From Actinomycetes bacterium (GTDB taxonomy: Bacteria > Actinomycetota > Acidimicrobiia > Acidimicrobiales > Bog-793), in assembly GCA_021838945.1 (NCBI GenBank), contig JAKCCH010000006.1, positions 1 through 58,770 on the forward strand: DNA of 58,770 nt. The letters are read 5' to 3'. Positions 19,403-29,873 of the stretch are shown piece after piece. The notes beneath the pieces were generated by a model. The model was given only the letters and a program-made list of their open reading frames with translations. It made no database searches and was not told the origin of the DNA. Every line of letters starts with the position of its first letter. Positions within the stretch are counted from its first letter, which is position 1. The position numbers and the translations under genes are program-made.

Positions 19403-19711
19403 TCATCCCGAGCGGCGGTGGTCGCGCCCACCGCCGCTCGGGTCGGCCCTGCGGACATGACCGGCCCTCACCACGACACCCTCGGCGCGCAGGCGCCTCG
19501 CGTGCTCGCGTTCGTGGCCCGGCACGAGACGCCCCACCGAGGTGACGACACGCCACCACGGAATTGGCGCGTCGAGCTTCGCGAGCACGGCGCCGACCGC
19601 TCGTGCGGCACCGGGACGGCCTGCCTCGGCGGCGACCTCGCCGTAGCTGACGACCTGTCCGGGGCGGAGCCGGGCCACGACATCGCGGACGGCCATCTCG
19701 AAGTCGGTCAT
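19403..19711 (-). CDS. Alkyltransferase-like (ATL) DNA-binding protein, MGMT fold without the active-site Cys
   Basis: MTDFEMAVRDVVARLRPGQVVSYGEVAAEAGRPGAARAVGAVL...PWWRVV (canonical MGMT PCHRV). Confidence 0.85.
   Translation of the reverse strand: MTDFEMAVRDVVARLRPGQVVSYGEVAAEAGRPGAARAVGAVLAKLDAPIPWWRVVTSVGRLVPGHEREHARRLRAEGVVVRAGHVRRADPSGGGRDHRRSG
19409..19440. terminator. Perfect 13-bp stem-loop between convergent genes
   Basis: CGAGCGGCGGTGG-tcgcgc-CCACCGCCGCTCG. Confidence 0.75.
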
Positions 19712-19745
19712 GCCAGGAGCACCATCGCGACGGGTGCGCGTCGAC

Positions 19746-21113
19746 TCAGGCGACTCGTGCGCGGGCACGGGACGGCTCGTCACCCGAGAGCGCTGCTTTC
19801 ACCGAGCGGCGCAGCCCCGGTACCCCGATGAGGAGGAACACGAGCAAGGCGGCGGCACCGCTCGTGGTCCACGGCAGCCCGACCCGGTCGGCGATCGGGC
19901 CCTGGAGCAACGCGCCGATCGGATAAGAGACCCCGAGCGCCATGAGGTAGAGGGCGAGGACGCGCCCCCGGAAGGCTCCCGGTGCGCGCAGCTGCACGAG
20001 TGTCTGCAGACCGGACAGCACGCCGAGGTAAACGAGCCCGACGCCGAAGAGAGCGGCGGTGGCGAGGATGAGGTCCGGCGAGATCCCGTACAGGACGAGC
20101 ACCGGCTCGAGCAGCACCAGGCTCGCGAGCAGGACGCGGCCTCGACCCCACCGGACGGCGAGCGCCGGGACGATGAACGCGCCGACGACTGCTCCGACAC
20201 CCTGGGCTGTCGTGAGCACTGCCGTCGCCTTGGCGACGACCCTCGCGCCGCCGGGCGAGACGTGATGAGCCATCGCCGGCACGAGAGCGATGAACGGCGA
20301 GGCGAAGAGACCGACGGTTCCGATCAGGAGGATCGCCGCTCTGCAGGCCGGTTCCACCCGCGCCGTCTCCACACCGAGGCGGATCGATCGCCAGACCGAC
20401 TCGTGCTCGTGCACGGGTGGCGTCGAGAGGCGCACGAACATGAGAGCGACCACGACGGCGAGGAACGAGATCGCGTTGGCGAGAAACGCAGCCGGGTACC
20501 CGAACGCCGCCACCGCCCCTCCCGCCAGCGCCGGGCCGATCACCCTGCCGAGGTTCCACTGTGCCGACCCGAGCGAGACACCCGCGAGGAACTCCTCTCG
20601 TGGCACGAGGTCGGGCAGGATCGCCTGCATGAACGGCCCGATGAGGGCGCTCACGCAGCCCTGGACGAGCACGAGCAGGCTGAGAAGAGCAGGCGACTGC
20701 TGCCCGTTGCCGACGAGGAGCGCGATGCCGAGGGCGACGCAGCCGGCCACGAGGTTGCCGGCGATCAGGACCGGACGCCGCGGCAGCCGGTCCGCCCACG
20801 CTCCACCGACGGGCGAGAGGAGCCCGATCGGCAGGAACCCGCTCGCTGCCACCACTACAGCCCACGACGCCTTGCCCGTGTGGGCGACGACGAGGGCGCC
20901 GACGGCGACGGTCTGCATCCAGGACCCGACGATCGAGATGAGCCCGCCGATCCACAGCAGCGAGAAGCTGCGGTGGCGGAACGGCCGAAGCGCCACCGCC
21001 ATGCCGCGCCGCGGCGGGAGCGCCTGGGCCTCGGCCAGCTCCGGGACGGCCTCGATCGCCGGCTCGGGCAAAGACAGCTCGGGAGGAGGCAGATCGGTGG
21101 GCGACGTCGTCAC
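19746..21113 (-). CDS. MFS transporter (enterobactin exporter/DHA3-like)
   Basis: 455 aa, multiple TM; FRHRSFSLLWIGGLISIVGSWMQTVAVGALV, PVGGAWADRLPRRPVL. Confidence 0.85.
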   Translation of the reverse strand: MTTSPTDLPPPELSLPEPAIEAVPELAEAQALPPRRGMAVALRPFRHRSFSLLWIGGLISIVGSWMQTVAVGALVVAHTGKASWAVVVAASGFLPIGLLSPVGGAWADRLPRRPVLIAGNLVAGCVALGIALLVGNGQQSPALLSLLVLVQGCVSALIGPFMQAILPDLVPREEFLAGVSLGSAQWNLGRVIGPALAGGAVAAFGYPAAFLANAISFLAVVVALMFVRLSTPPVHEHESVWRSIRLGVETARVEPACRAAILLIGTVGLFASPFIALVPAMAHHVSPGGARVVAKATAVLTTAQGVGAVVGAFIVPALAVRWGRGRVLLASLVLLEPVLVLYGISPDLILATAALFGVGLVYLGVLSGLQTLVQLRAPGAFRGRVLALYLMALGVSYPIGALLQGPIADRVGLPWTTSGAAALLVFLLIGVPGLRRSVKAALSGDEPSRARARVA

Positions 21114-21234
21114 GGCCGGTCGGTAGGCTAGCGGCCGGTCGTGTCCTCACGAAACGGCCGGGCCCAGCGCGCGTGCACACCGACGCTTGGAGACACTGGG
21201 TTCAATCGATCGCCGGCAAGGGCCTAGCGGACCT

Positions 21235-22101
21235 CTACGAAGGGGCAGGCGTGCAGTCGTCGGCGGCGGGCGCCCGAGGGGTCTGCCCATCCTTCTCGGG
21301 TCGAGCGAGCATGGCTGCGCCGGCGACCACGAGGGCGAAGCTGATTATCCTCACCACACCGAACCCGTCCGCCGGAAGGCGCTCCCGGAACGCGACGACA
21401 CCGGCGACGATCGGCAGGGAGTTGTTGAGGAGGGTCGACATCCCGGCCGTGGCGAGCGCACCACCGCGCTGGAACGCCATCTGCAACGCCACGAAGCCCA
21501 GCACGTGGCACGCGATCAAGAGTGGGATGAAGACGAGGCTTGCGGTCTCGGCGCCCTTCGTCGAGACGTCTCCTGCGGCATAGAGCAGGCCGGCGGCGGC
21601 ACCGAGGCCAGCGCCGGCACGCATCATCCGGGAACCGAGGCTCCACGAGACCGCAGCGGCCGCCACGAGAGCCCCGACCCAGACGTACAGGCCGGCGTGG
21701 GCCGGGGCATGGGGCCGGGGGATCCCGCCTGCAAAGGACACGAAGAGGAGTACGAGACCGCCGAGACAGGCGCCGACCGCCATGCGGTCTCGCCTGCCGA
21801 GGTCGTCATTCGACACCCGCCAGACGAGCAGCGCCAGCACTCCGACGCCGCCAGCCGCCACTGCCTGCACGATCGACAGCGGGGCGAAGAACAGCGCCAG
21901 GATGTACAGGCCCCACCCGCCCATGCCGACGAGGTAGCCGACAAGCCACCGCCAGTTCGAGAAGAGCGCCCAGAGGGAGTGGAACGGTCGCCTGACGGTG
22001 AGCCTCGCAAGGGTGTTCGTCGCTCCGTGTTGCACGAAGAAACCCCAGTTCAGCGCCAATGCCGACCCCAACGCCAAGGCCAGCCCGATCGCGAGGCGCA
22101 T
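21235..22101 (-). CDS. DMT/EamA-like membrane transporter
   Basis: 288 aa, about nine or ten hydrophobic segments, internal duplication style. Confidence 0.75.
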   Translation of the reverse strand: MRLAIGLALALGSALALNWGFFVQHGATNTLARLTVRRPFHSLWALFSNWRWLVGYLVGMGGWGLYILALFFAPLSIVQAVAAGGVGVLALLVWRVSNDDLGRRDRMAVGACLGGLVLLFVSFAGGIPRPHAPAHAGLYVWVGALVAAAAVSWSLGSRMMRAGAGLGAAAGLLYAAGDVSTKGAETASLVFIPLLIACHVLGFVALQMAFQRGGALATAGMSTLLNNSLPIVAGVVAFRERLPADGFGVVRIISFALVVAGAAMLARPEKDGQTPRAPAADDCTPAPS

Positions 22102-22184
22102 CAGCGGTCTCGCAGCGCGGGCCGTGTCGGGGGACGAGCGGGAATCACGACCTGTCTGCTTACCCCAGATAGGGTCGCCACCCG

Positions 22185-23987
22185 ATGACGCCCTTCACGA
22201 CCCGCCCCGAATTGACCGGCACGTTCGGAGCGGTCTCCGCAACCCACTGGCTCGCAGCTCAATCGGGCATGCGGATCCTCGAAGGGGGTGGGAACGCCTT
22301 CGACGCGGCAGCAGCGGCCGGCTTCGTCCTCGAGGTCGTCGAGCCTCATCAGAACGGGCTCGGCGGCGAGGCGCCGATGATCGGCTACAGCTCCGACGAG
22401 GACGACGTGTTCGTCGTCTGCGGCCAGGGCCCGGCTCCAGCTGCTGCGAGCGTGAAGGCCTTTCGGGACCTCGGCCTCGAGAGGGTCCCCGGCGCCGGCT
22501 TGCTCGCAGCGTGCGTGCCGGCTGCCTTCGGGTCCTGGATGCTCCTGCTCGAGCGGTACGGCTCCATGCCGCTTCGCGAGATCCTGGCGCCCGCGATCGG
22601 GTACGCGAGAGATGGGTTCCCGGCGCTCGCGACCCTGGCGACCGTCCTCGCTCAGATGGAGCAGCCGTTCCGCCACAACTGGCCGAGCTCGGCAGCGCTC
22701 TGGGTCGCCGACGGCGCTCCGCGCCCCGGCCAGCGGGTGCGGAACCCGGAGCTGGCGGCGACCTTTCGGGCCCTGCTCGAAGCAGCGGAGGCCGCCGGCT
22801 CGGAGCGGGCGGTCCAGATCGAGGCGGCCCGCCGCGCGTACTACGAGGGTTTCGTCGCGGAGGCGGTGGCCGCCTTTGTCGCGATACCGCAACCGGCGCC
22901 GGACGGCACCCACGCCGGGTTGCTCACGGCCGACGACCTCGCCGGGTGGCGGGCGGGCATCGAGCGCCCGACACGACTCCCCTACCGCGACTTCGAGGTC
23001 TTGAAGACGCCTCCATGGGGACAGGGACCGGTGATGCTGCAACAGCTCGCCCTGCTGCAGGGCATCGATGTGAGTGGGCTCGGGGAAGGGACGCCCGAGC
23101 TCGTCCATGTGATGACCGAGTGCGCGAAGCTCGCGTTCGCCGACCGGGAGGCGTGGTACGGCGATCCCGACTTCACCGACGTGCCGCTCCAGACGCTCCT
23201 GTCGGCCGCCTACAACGACGAGCGCCGCCAGTTGATCGGAGACGAGGCGAACCTCGAGCTCCGTCCCGGCTCCCCCGACGGTCGGACTCCTCGCCTTCCG
23301 ACCCTTCCCTTCGCCCGCGCCGGCGCCACGGCGACGTCGGACGGACCCGAGCCGTCGGCGACGCTCGCAGGCGGCGACGCCGGCGATCCGACGCATGCCG
23401 GGCGTGGTGACACGGTTCATCTGGACGTCGCCGACCGCTTCGGCAACATCATCTCCTGCACCCCGAGCGGCGGGTGGTTGCAGAGCTCGCCGGCGATACC
23501 CGGGCTGGGCTTCTGCCTCGGTTCGCGAGCTCAGATGTTCTGGCTCGAGGACGGGCTCGCCTCGACGCTTCGGCCGAGGTCGAGGCCCCGCACGACGCTC
23601 AGCCCCTCGCTCGCGTTCCGTGACGGCAAGCCCTACCTCGCCTTCGGCACGCCCGGCGGAGACCAGCAGGACCAGTGGCCGCTGCGCGTGCTCGTCTACC
23701 ACGCCGACTTCGGGCTGCCGCTGCAAGCTGCGGTCGATGCCGCCAGCTGGCACACGAACCACTTCCCGTCTTCGTTCTACCCACGGGGATACGACAAGGG
23801 GGAGCTCGAGGTCGAGTCGCGCCTCGGTGCCGCGCCGATCGAGGAGCTGCGCCTGCGGGGTCACTCAGTCGTCGAGGGCGGCGAGTGGTCCCTCGGCCGC
23901 TGCACGGCCGTGGCGCGCACCCCGGACGGCTTCCTCCACGCCGCGGCGGATCCGCGCACCCAGCAGGCCTACGCGGTCTGCCGTTAG
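22185..23987 (+). CDS. Gamma-glutamyltransferase family protein
   Basis: GGNAFDAAAAAGFVLEVVEPHQNGLGGEA; GDTVHLDVADRFGNIISCTPSGGW catalytic-Thr motif. Confidence 0.92.
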   Translation: MTPFTTRPELTGTFGAVSATHWLAAQSGMRILEGGGNAFDAAAAAGFVLEVVEPHQNGLGGEAPMIGYSSDEDDVFVVCGQGPAPAAASVKAFRDLGLERVPGAGLLAACVPAAFGSWMLLLERYGSMPLREILAPAIGYARDGFPALATLATVLAQMEQPFRHNWPSSAALWVADGAPRPGQRVRNPELAATFRALLEAAEAAGSERAVQIEAARRAYYEGFVAEAVAAFVAIPQPAPDGTHAGLLTADDLAGWRAGIERPTRLPYRDFEVLKTPPWGQGPVMLQQLALLQGIDVSGLGEGTPELVHVMTECAKLAFADREAWYGDPDFTDVPLQTLLSAAYNDERRQLIGDEANLELRPGSPDGRTPRLPTLPFARAGATATSDGPEPSATLAGGDAGDPTHAGRGDTVHLDVADRFGNIISCTPSGGWLQSSPAIPGLGFCLGSRAQMFWLEDGLASTLRPRSRPRTTLSPSLAFRDGKPYLAFGTPGGDQQDQWPLRVLVYHADFGLPLQAAVDAASWHTNHFPSSFYPRGYDKGELEVESRLGAAPIEELRLRGHSVVEGGEWSLGRCTAVARTPDGFLHAAADPRTQQAYAVCR

Positions 23988-24110
23988 ACGCGCACGGCGG
24001 GGGGATCGGAGGTCCCTCATGGCATGCCCACACGCGGCGCGCTAGAACAGGCATCGTGACCGCAGTTTCCCGGGTCGTCCCTCTCCGGCGGCGACCATGA
24101 AACACTCCGC

Positions 24111-27100
24111 GTGAGCTCCGAGCGGCACGACTTCTCCCGCGCGCTCGCCTCGATGGGGCCGGTGGGGCGGGAGCTCCTCGAGGTGGAGTGGGATGGCACT
24201 CCCCTCGGTCCGCCCGCGCATTGGCCCCAGAGCCTGCGCACCATCGCGACGATGCTCCTGAGCTCGCGCTTCTCCATGTGGATGGCGTGGGGACCGGAGC
24301 TCACCTTCCTGTGCAACGACGCCTACCGGCGCGACACGCTCGGCAAGAAGTACCCCTGGGCGCTTGGCCGGCCGGCTCGCGAGGTGTGGGCGGAGATCTG
24401 GCCGGACATCGGCCCTCGCATCGAGCACGTCATGCGCACCGGGCAGGCCACCTGGGACGAAGCTCTCCTGTTGTTCCTCGAACGCAACGGCTACGCCGAG
24501 GAGACGTACCACACGTTCTCGTACAGCCCGCTCACCGATGATGGCGGCCGGATCGCGGGGATGCTCTGCGTCGTCACCGAAGACACCGAGAGAGTCATCG
24601 CGAACAGCCGCATCGCGACGCTTCGGGACCTCGGTTCGGACCTGACGTCCCTCCACAGCGAGGCGGAGATCCTCGAGACCGCGAGCCGGCACCTCGCCGC
24701 GAACCCGAAGTCGATCCCGTTCTGCCTCCTCTACCTCTTCGAGGACCAATCGGACACGGCGCATCTCACCACATCGGTGGGCTTCCGGCCCGGCCATCCG
24801 GCCGCTCCGCCCATCATCGTCCCCGGGGACGATGGGATCTGGCCCGCCTCCAAGCTCGCAGCAGGCACACCCGTCCTCATGGAGATCGGGGGCCACCGCT
24901 ACCGGGACCTCCCCACCGGGGTGTGGAACGAGCCACCCGAATACGCCTACCTGGTGCCGCTCGGCCAGCAGGGCGAGGCGCGACCCTGGGGATTCCTCGT
25001 CGTCGGCCTCAACCGGCACCGCCCCTTCGATGGCGACTACCGGAGCTTCCTCGACCTCGTCGGCGGCCAGATCTCAGCCGGCCTCGCGAGCGGCCGCGCC
25101 TACGAGACCGAGAGGCGCCGTGCGGAGCAGCTGGCAGAGCTCGACCGCGCGAAGACGCAGTTCTTCACCAACATCAGCCATGAGCTGCGCACCCCCCTCA
25201 CCCTTCTGCTCGGTCCAGCCGAAGATGCCTTGGGGGACGAGGACGACCCGCTTGCCGAGAAGCAGCACGAGCGGCTCGAGCTCATCCAGCGCAACGCGTG
25301 GCGCCTCCTCCATCTCGTCAACAACCTCCTCGACTTCTCCCGCATCGAAGCGGGGCGCCTTCCCGCACGCTTCGAGGAGGTCGACCTCACCCGTGATACC
25401 GCCGAGGTCGCCAGCATGTTCCGAGCCGCGGTCGAGCGCGCCGGGCTGACGCTCGAGCTCGACCTCGAGCCCGTCGGCGCGCGCGTGTACGTCGACCGGG
25501 ACATGTGGGCGAAGATCGTCCTCAACCTCCTCTCGAATGCGGTGAAGCACACGTTCGAAGGCGGGATCGAAGTGCGTCTGCGCCGTCTCGACGGCGTCGT
25601 GGAGCTGAGCGTCCGCGACACGGGGATCGGCATCGCGAAAGCCGACCAGCCGCTGTTGTTCGAGCGGTTCCGCCGTGTCGAGGACGCCCGCGCCCGCTCA
25701 TACGAGGGTTCCGGCATCGGGCTCGCACTCGTCGCCGAACTGGCGGCGCTGCACGGCGGCGAGGTCGGCCTCGACAGCACTCCCGGAGAGGGGAGCACCT
25801 TCACCGTGCGGCTCCCGCTCGGGAACGAGCATCTTCCCGTCGACCAGGTGACGACATCACCCGCGGCGACAAACGCGCCTCTCTCTGGCGGCGTGGAGGG
25901 CTTCATCGCAGAGGTGATGCGATGGCTCGAGACGAGCGCCTTTCCGTCAGGCGCCACCCACGGCACCGCGGACTTGCAGCGAGACGTCCAGCAGACCCCG
26001 AGATCGCGGCGAAGCGGCAGGCCGAGGGTCCTCGTCGCCGACGACAACGCCGACATGCGCGCCTACATCTCCCGCCTCCTCGAGCAGGAGTACGAGGTCC
26101 TGCCGGCGGCTGATGGGCAAGAAGCCCTCGAGCTGGCGCTCTCGAACCCACCCGACCTCGTCCTGAGCGACGTGATGATGCCTCGCCTCGATGGCTTCGG
26201 CCTCGTGCGGGAGCTGCGCCGGCACCCCGCGACCGTGGGTGTCCCCGTGGTGATGGTGTCAGCCCGAGCGGGCGACGAAGGCGTCGTGGAGGGACTCGAG
26301 GCCGGTGCCGACAACTATCTCGTCAAGCCGTTCTCGGCACGCGAGCTCGTCGCGCGGGTGCGCTCGAGCATCGAGCTCGACCGGGTCCGCCGTACGCGCG
26401 ACGAGCTGGAACGCCATCGCTCGCTCCTCGACCAGGCGCAGCGGCTCGCTCACATCGGCAGTTGGGAGATCGATGTCGAGAGCGGAGCGGTGACTGCTTC
26501 GGACGAGTTGCTGCGGATCCTCGGCATCAGCCGGGCGGAGCTCGAGCAGTTGGGTTGGGAGGGTGCTCTCCGTCAGATCTCGCAGGCGCCGTGGAGCGAC
26601 GCCGTCGCCGAGCTGAAGGAGGCCGTGGCCCGCGGCGAAGGCCGGGTCGATCACCAGATCTTCCTCGGGACGGTCGTAGGCCATGACGAAGAGGGTCGCT
26701 GGGTCCACATGCTCGGCGAAGTGGTCACGGACGAAGAAGGCCGCGTCCGCAAGCTCCGCGGCTCGATACAGGACGTGACGGACCAGCACGAGGCCGAGAG
26801 GACGACGGCGGCGGCGGCGGCCGAGAGGGAGGCGACCGCCCGTGAGCATCGGATCGCCGACGAGCTGCAGCGGAGCCTCCTGCCGCCGCGCACCTTCGAT
26901 CCCGAGCACCTCGGCGTAGCCACCTACTACCGAGCCGGTGTCGAGGGGACACAGGTGGGTGGCGACTGGTACGACGTCATCGAGCTCGGCGCCGGCCGGA
27001 CGGCACTCGTGATCGGCGACGTCATGGGCCGTGGCGTGCGCGCCGCCGCCGTCATGGGACAGCTGCGATCGGCCATCCGCGCCTATGCACGCCTCGACCT

Positions 27101-27998
27101 CGCACCGGCAGACGTCCTCGAGCTGTGCGACGTGCTCGTCCGGGACCTCGGCGGCAACCAGATCGTCACCTGCATCTACGCCTGTTACGACCCGACCGAC
27201 CGCAGCGTCACCTATGCCAGGGCCGGCCACCTGCCGCCTGTGCTGGCCGTCCCGGGCGAACCCGCACGTGCCCTCGTGGCGCCAGGGGGTCCGCCGCTCG
27301 GGGCCGGGCCGATCTCCCTCGTGAACCAGCGCATCGAGCTGGCGCCCGGCGCAGCCATCGCCCTCTACACCGACGGCCTGATCGAGCGGCGCAACCGGGA
27401 TCTCGGCGAGGGCATGGCGGCGCTCGCAGCCGAGCTCACCGACGCGATCCGTCAACCGATCGACGAGCTGCCGGAACGGATGGTGCGGACCATGCTCGAC
27501 GGCGAGCCTGACGACGACATCGCCGTCCTCGTCGCGCGGGTGCCAGCAGACAAGCCGGCTCCGGAGTCGCTCGCGGTCGAGGTGCCATCGGATCCCGGTG
27601 CTGTCAGGTACGCGCGGTCGAAGGTCATGGCCCTCCTGCAACGGTGGGGCATCCCGCAGGACCTCGCCGACGACGTGGTCCTCGTCGTGAGCGAGCTCGT
27701 GACGAATGCTCTCGTCCACGGCGCGCCGCCCGTCCGCCTCAACGTCAGCCGTACGAGCGGCCAACTGATCCTCGGCGTCTCTGACGCCGGCACGCTCATG
27801 CCGCGCCGCCAGCGCATGGGCCTCGACGACGAGCACGGCCGCGGTCTCCACGTCGTGACCGTGCTTGCGGACCACTGGGGGGCGAGGCCGGTGGCCGATG
27901 GCAAGTGTGTCTGGTGCGCGTTCGATCTCGACCCGAGCGCCACCCGCCAGCCCGTCTTGAACCCGAAGGGCGGGGCGTCACGCGAGCTCGTCGGATAG
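24111..27998 (+). CDS. Multidomain signalling protein: PAS-GAF-HisKA-HATPase-REC-PAS-SpoIIE phosphatase-RsbW-like HATPase
   Basis: FFTNISHELRTPLT; RVLVADDNADMRAYI...LVLSDVMMPRLDGF...VKPF; GGDWYDVIELGAGRTALVIGDVMGRG; SELVTNALVHGAPPVRLNV. GTG start. Confidence 0.9.
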   Translation: MSSERHDFSRALASMGPVGRELLEVEWDGTPLGPPAHWPQSLRTIATMLLSSRFSMWMAWGPELTFLCNDAYRRDTLGKKYPWALGRPAREVWAEIWPDIGPRIEHVMRTGQATWDEALLLFLERNGYAEETYHTFSYSPLTDDGGRIAGMLCVVTEDTERVIANSRIATLRDLGSDLTSLHSEAEILETASRHLAANPKSIPFCLLYLFEDQSDTAHLTTSVGFRPGHPAAPPIIVPGDDGIWPASKLAAGTPVLMEIGGHRYRDLPTGVWNEPPEYAYLVPLGQQGEARPWGFLVVGLNRHRPFDGDYRSFLDLVGGQISAGLASGRAYETERRRAEQLAELDRAKTQFFTNISHELRTPLTLLLGPAEDALGDEDDPLAEKQHERLELIQRNAWRLLHLVNNLLDFSRIEAGRLPARFEEVDLTRDTAEVASMFRAAVERAGLTLELDLEPVGARVYVDRDMWAKIVLNLLSNAVKHTFEGGIEVRLRRLDGVVELSVRDTGIGIAKADQPLLFERFRRVEDARARSYEGSGIGLALVAELAALHGGEVGLDSTPGEGSTFTVRLPLGNEHLPVDQVTTSPAATNAPLSGGVEGFIAEVMRWLETSAFPSGATHGTADLQRDVQQTPRSRRSGRPRVLVADDNADMRAYISRLLEQEYEVLPAADGQEALELALSNPPDLVLSDVMMPRLDGFGLVRELRRHPATVGVPVVMVSARAGDEGVVEGLEAGADNYLVKPFSARELVARVRSSIELDRVRRTRDELERHRSLLDQAQRLAHIGSWEIDVESGAVTASDELLRILGISRAELEQLGWEGALRQISQAPWSDAVAELKEAVARGEGRVDHQIFLGTVVGHDEEGRWVHMLGEVVTDEEGRVRKLRGSIQDVTDQHEAERTTAAAAAEREATAREHRIADELQRSLLPPRTFDPEHLGVATYYRAGVEGTQVGGDWYDVIELGAGRTALVIGDVMGRGVRAAAVMGQLRSAIRAYARLDLAPADVLELCDVLVRDLGGNQIVTCIYACYDPTDRSVTYARAGHLPPVLAVPGEPARALVAPGGPPLGAGPISLVNQRIELAPGAAIALYTDGLIERRNRDLGEGMAALAAELTDAIRQPIDELPERMVRTMLDGEPDDDIAVLVARVPADKPAPESLAVEVPSDPGAVRYARSKVMALLQRWGIPQDLADDVVLVVSELVTNALVHGAPPVRLNVSRTSGQLILGVSDAGTLMPRRQRMGLDDEHGRGLHVVTVLADHWGARPVADGKCVWCAFDLDPSATRQPVLNPKGGASRELVG

Positions 27999-28099
27999 CA
28001 CCCGCGGCTGCAGCAGGGTCCGGCCACCGGCTCGACAGGAGGGCCCACGGGTGGGAAGGCTCGGGTAGGAAGTAAGGGTGCACCCGGAAGACTCTGCGA

Positions 28100-29806
28100 A
28101 TGGGTGATCCGTTCCGATGGACGCGGCGGCCCTCCATGTGGCCGCCCGGAGACCTCCTCCGACGCCCCGGCCACGCCGTTTGGGGTGCGGCCGGGGCGCT
28201 CGCCGGCCTGGCGTCCGGCGCCGGCCTGCTGGCCCGAGCTGGACTCCTCGATCCGATACGGCCCGACGTCCTCCCACGGGCTCTTCTCGCCCTCCTCCGA
28301 AGCGGGCTGTCTCCCGCCGCCGCGATCGGCTACAGCGCCGCGCGCTATCCGAACGACCTTGCGATCGTGGACTCCCGAGCGACACTCACCTTCGCAGAGG
28401 CCGCAGGGGTGGTCTCTTCCGTCGCCGCCGGTCTGAAGCTCGACGGCGTCAGGGCGGGCGACAAGGTCGGGGTCCTCTGCCGGAACCACAGCGGGATGGC
28501 TCTCACCACGGCTGCGCTGTCGAGCCTCGGTGCGGACGTCGTCCTGATGAGCCCATCGGCCTCGCCGGCCGAGCTCGCAAGGGTGGTGAAAGGCCAGGAC
28601 ATCGGAGTCGTGATCCACGACGAGGAACTGGCAGCGGGGCTCGAGGACGCGGGCGGAGCGGTGACGACGCTGCCGGTCTGGCGACCGGGCACCGAGCGGG
28701 CCGGCACGGCGCGGACCGATGAGAAGGTCCTCTCCCCGTTACGGCGTGCGCCAGCTCACCGGAGCCGCTTCATCCTGCTCACCTCCGGTACGACAGGAAC
28801 GCCGAAAGGTGCGCCGCGATCGGTGCCGCTGAGCCTCGACCCGCTGCTCGCCATCCTGTCGCGCATCCCGCTCCGGGTCCGCGACACGACGCTGATCGCT
28901 TCGCCTCTCTTCCACGCCTGGGGCTTCGGCAACCTCGGTCTCGCCTGGGTCATGTCGTCGACCGTGGTGTTGCAGGAGCGCTTCGATGCGGAGGCGACAC
29001 TGGCGGCCGTCGCGCAGCACCGCGTGCGCGTGCTCACGGCAGTGCCTGTGATGCTGCAGCGACTGATCGACTTGCCGGTGGAGGTGCGCAGCCGGTACGA
29101 CCTGACCTCGCTCCGGGTCGTCGCCTCGAGCGGGTCGGCGATGCCTCGTGACCTGGCGACGCGCTTCATGGACTCCTACGGCGACGTCCTCTACAACCTC
29201 TACGGATCGACCGAAGCCGCATGGGCCTCCATCGCCACCCCGGAGGACCTGCGGCTCGAGCCCCGCACGGCGGGCCGCCCACCGCACGGGACCACACTCC
29301 GGCTCGTCGACTCGTCCGGTCGCGAGGTCGCGGCCGGTGAGAGCGGGCGGATCGTCGTCGGCAACGCGATGATCTCGGCGCCGGAGCGCCCGCAGGCCGG
29401 CGTCCCGGCGGGTTGCGTCGCCACCGGCGACCTCGGGCACCTCGAGGAGCACGGCCTGCTCGTCGTCGACGGTCGCGAGGACGACATGATCGTCGCGGGA
29501 GGCGAGAACATCTACCCGAAGGAGATCGAGGACGTCCTCGCTTCCCACCCGGCGGTGCGCGAGGTTGCCGTCGTCGGTGTCGACGACGCCGAGTTCGGCC
29601 AGCGCCTCCGGGCGGCAGTGGTGCTCGAGGACGGAAGATCTGCGACCGAGGACGAGCTGAAGGCGCTCGTCCGGCAGAAGCTCGCACGCTTCAAGGTGCC
29701 TCGCGAGATCGTCTTCCTCGACGAGCTCCCCCGCAACGCCACCGGCAAGACGCTTCACCGCGAGTTGCGCGAAGGAGCCGGCTCGCCGGCAGACGCCGCG
29801 GGCTGA
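28100..29806 (+). CDS. AMP-binding acyl-CoA synthetase/ligase
   Basis: ILLTSGTTGTPKGAPRS, LYNLYGSTEA, GREDDMIVAGGENIYPKEIED, LPRNATGKTLHREL. Confidence 0.92.
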   Translation: MGDPFRWTRRPSMWPPGDLLRRPGHAVWGAAGALAGLASGAGLLARAGLLDPIRPDVLPRALLALLRSGLSPAAAIGYSAARYPNDLAIVDSRATLTFAEAAGVVSSVAAGLKLDGVRAGDKVGVLCRNHSGMALTTAALSSLGADVVLMSPSASPAELARVVKGQDIGVVIHDEELAAGLEDAGGAVTTLPVWRPGTERAGTARTDEKVLSPLRRAPAHRSRFILLTSGTTGTPKGAPRSVPLSLDPLLAILSRIPLRVRDTTLIASPLFHAWGFGNLGLAWVMSSTVVLQERFDAEATLAAVAQHRVRVLTAVPVMLQRLIDLPVEVRSRYDLTSLRVVASSGSAMPRDLATRFMDSYGDVLYNLYGSTEAAWASIATPEDLRLEPRTAGRPPHGTTLRLVDSSGREVAAGESGRIVVGNAMISAPERPQAGVPAGCVATGDLGHLEEHGLLVVDGREDDMIVAGGENIYPKEIEDVLASHPAVREVAVVGVDDAEFGQRLRAAVVLEDGRSATEDELKALVRQKLARFKVPREIVFLDELPRNATGKTLHRELREGAGSPADAAG

Positions 29807-29873
29807 CCCCTCTCCCCCCGGCACGGCCGGACTGCTGACCACCCACCCGGGCAGGAGTCTCGGGTCCAGCACG

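Noticed and set aside
21190-21240. GGGTTCAATC segment resembling a tRNA T-arm
   Set aside because: No cloverleaf or anticodon arm can be drawn around it.
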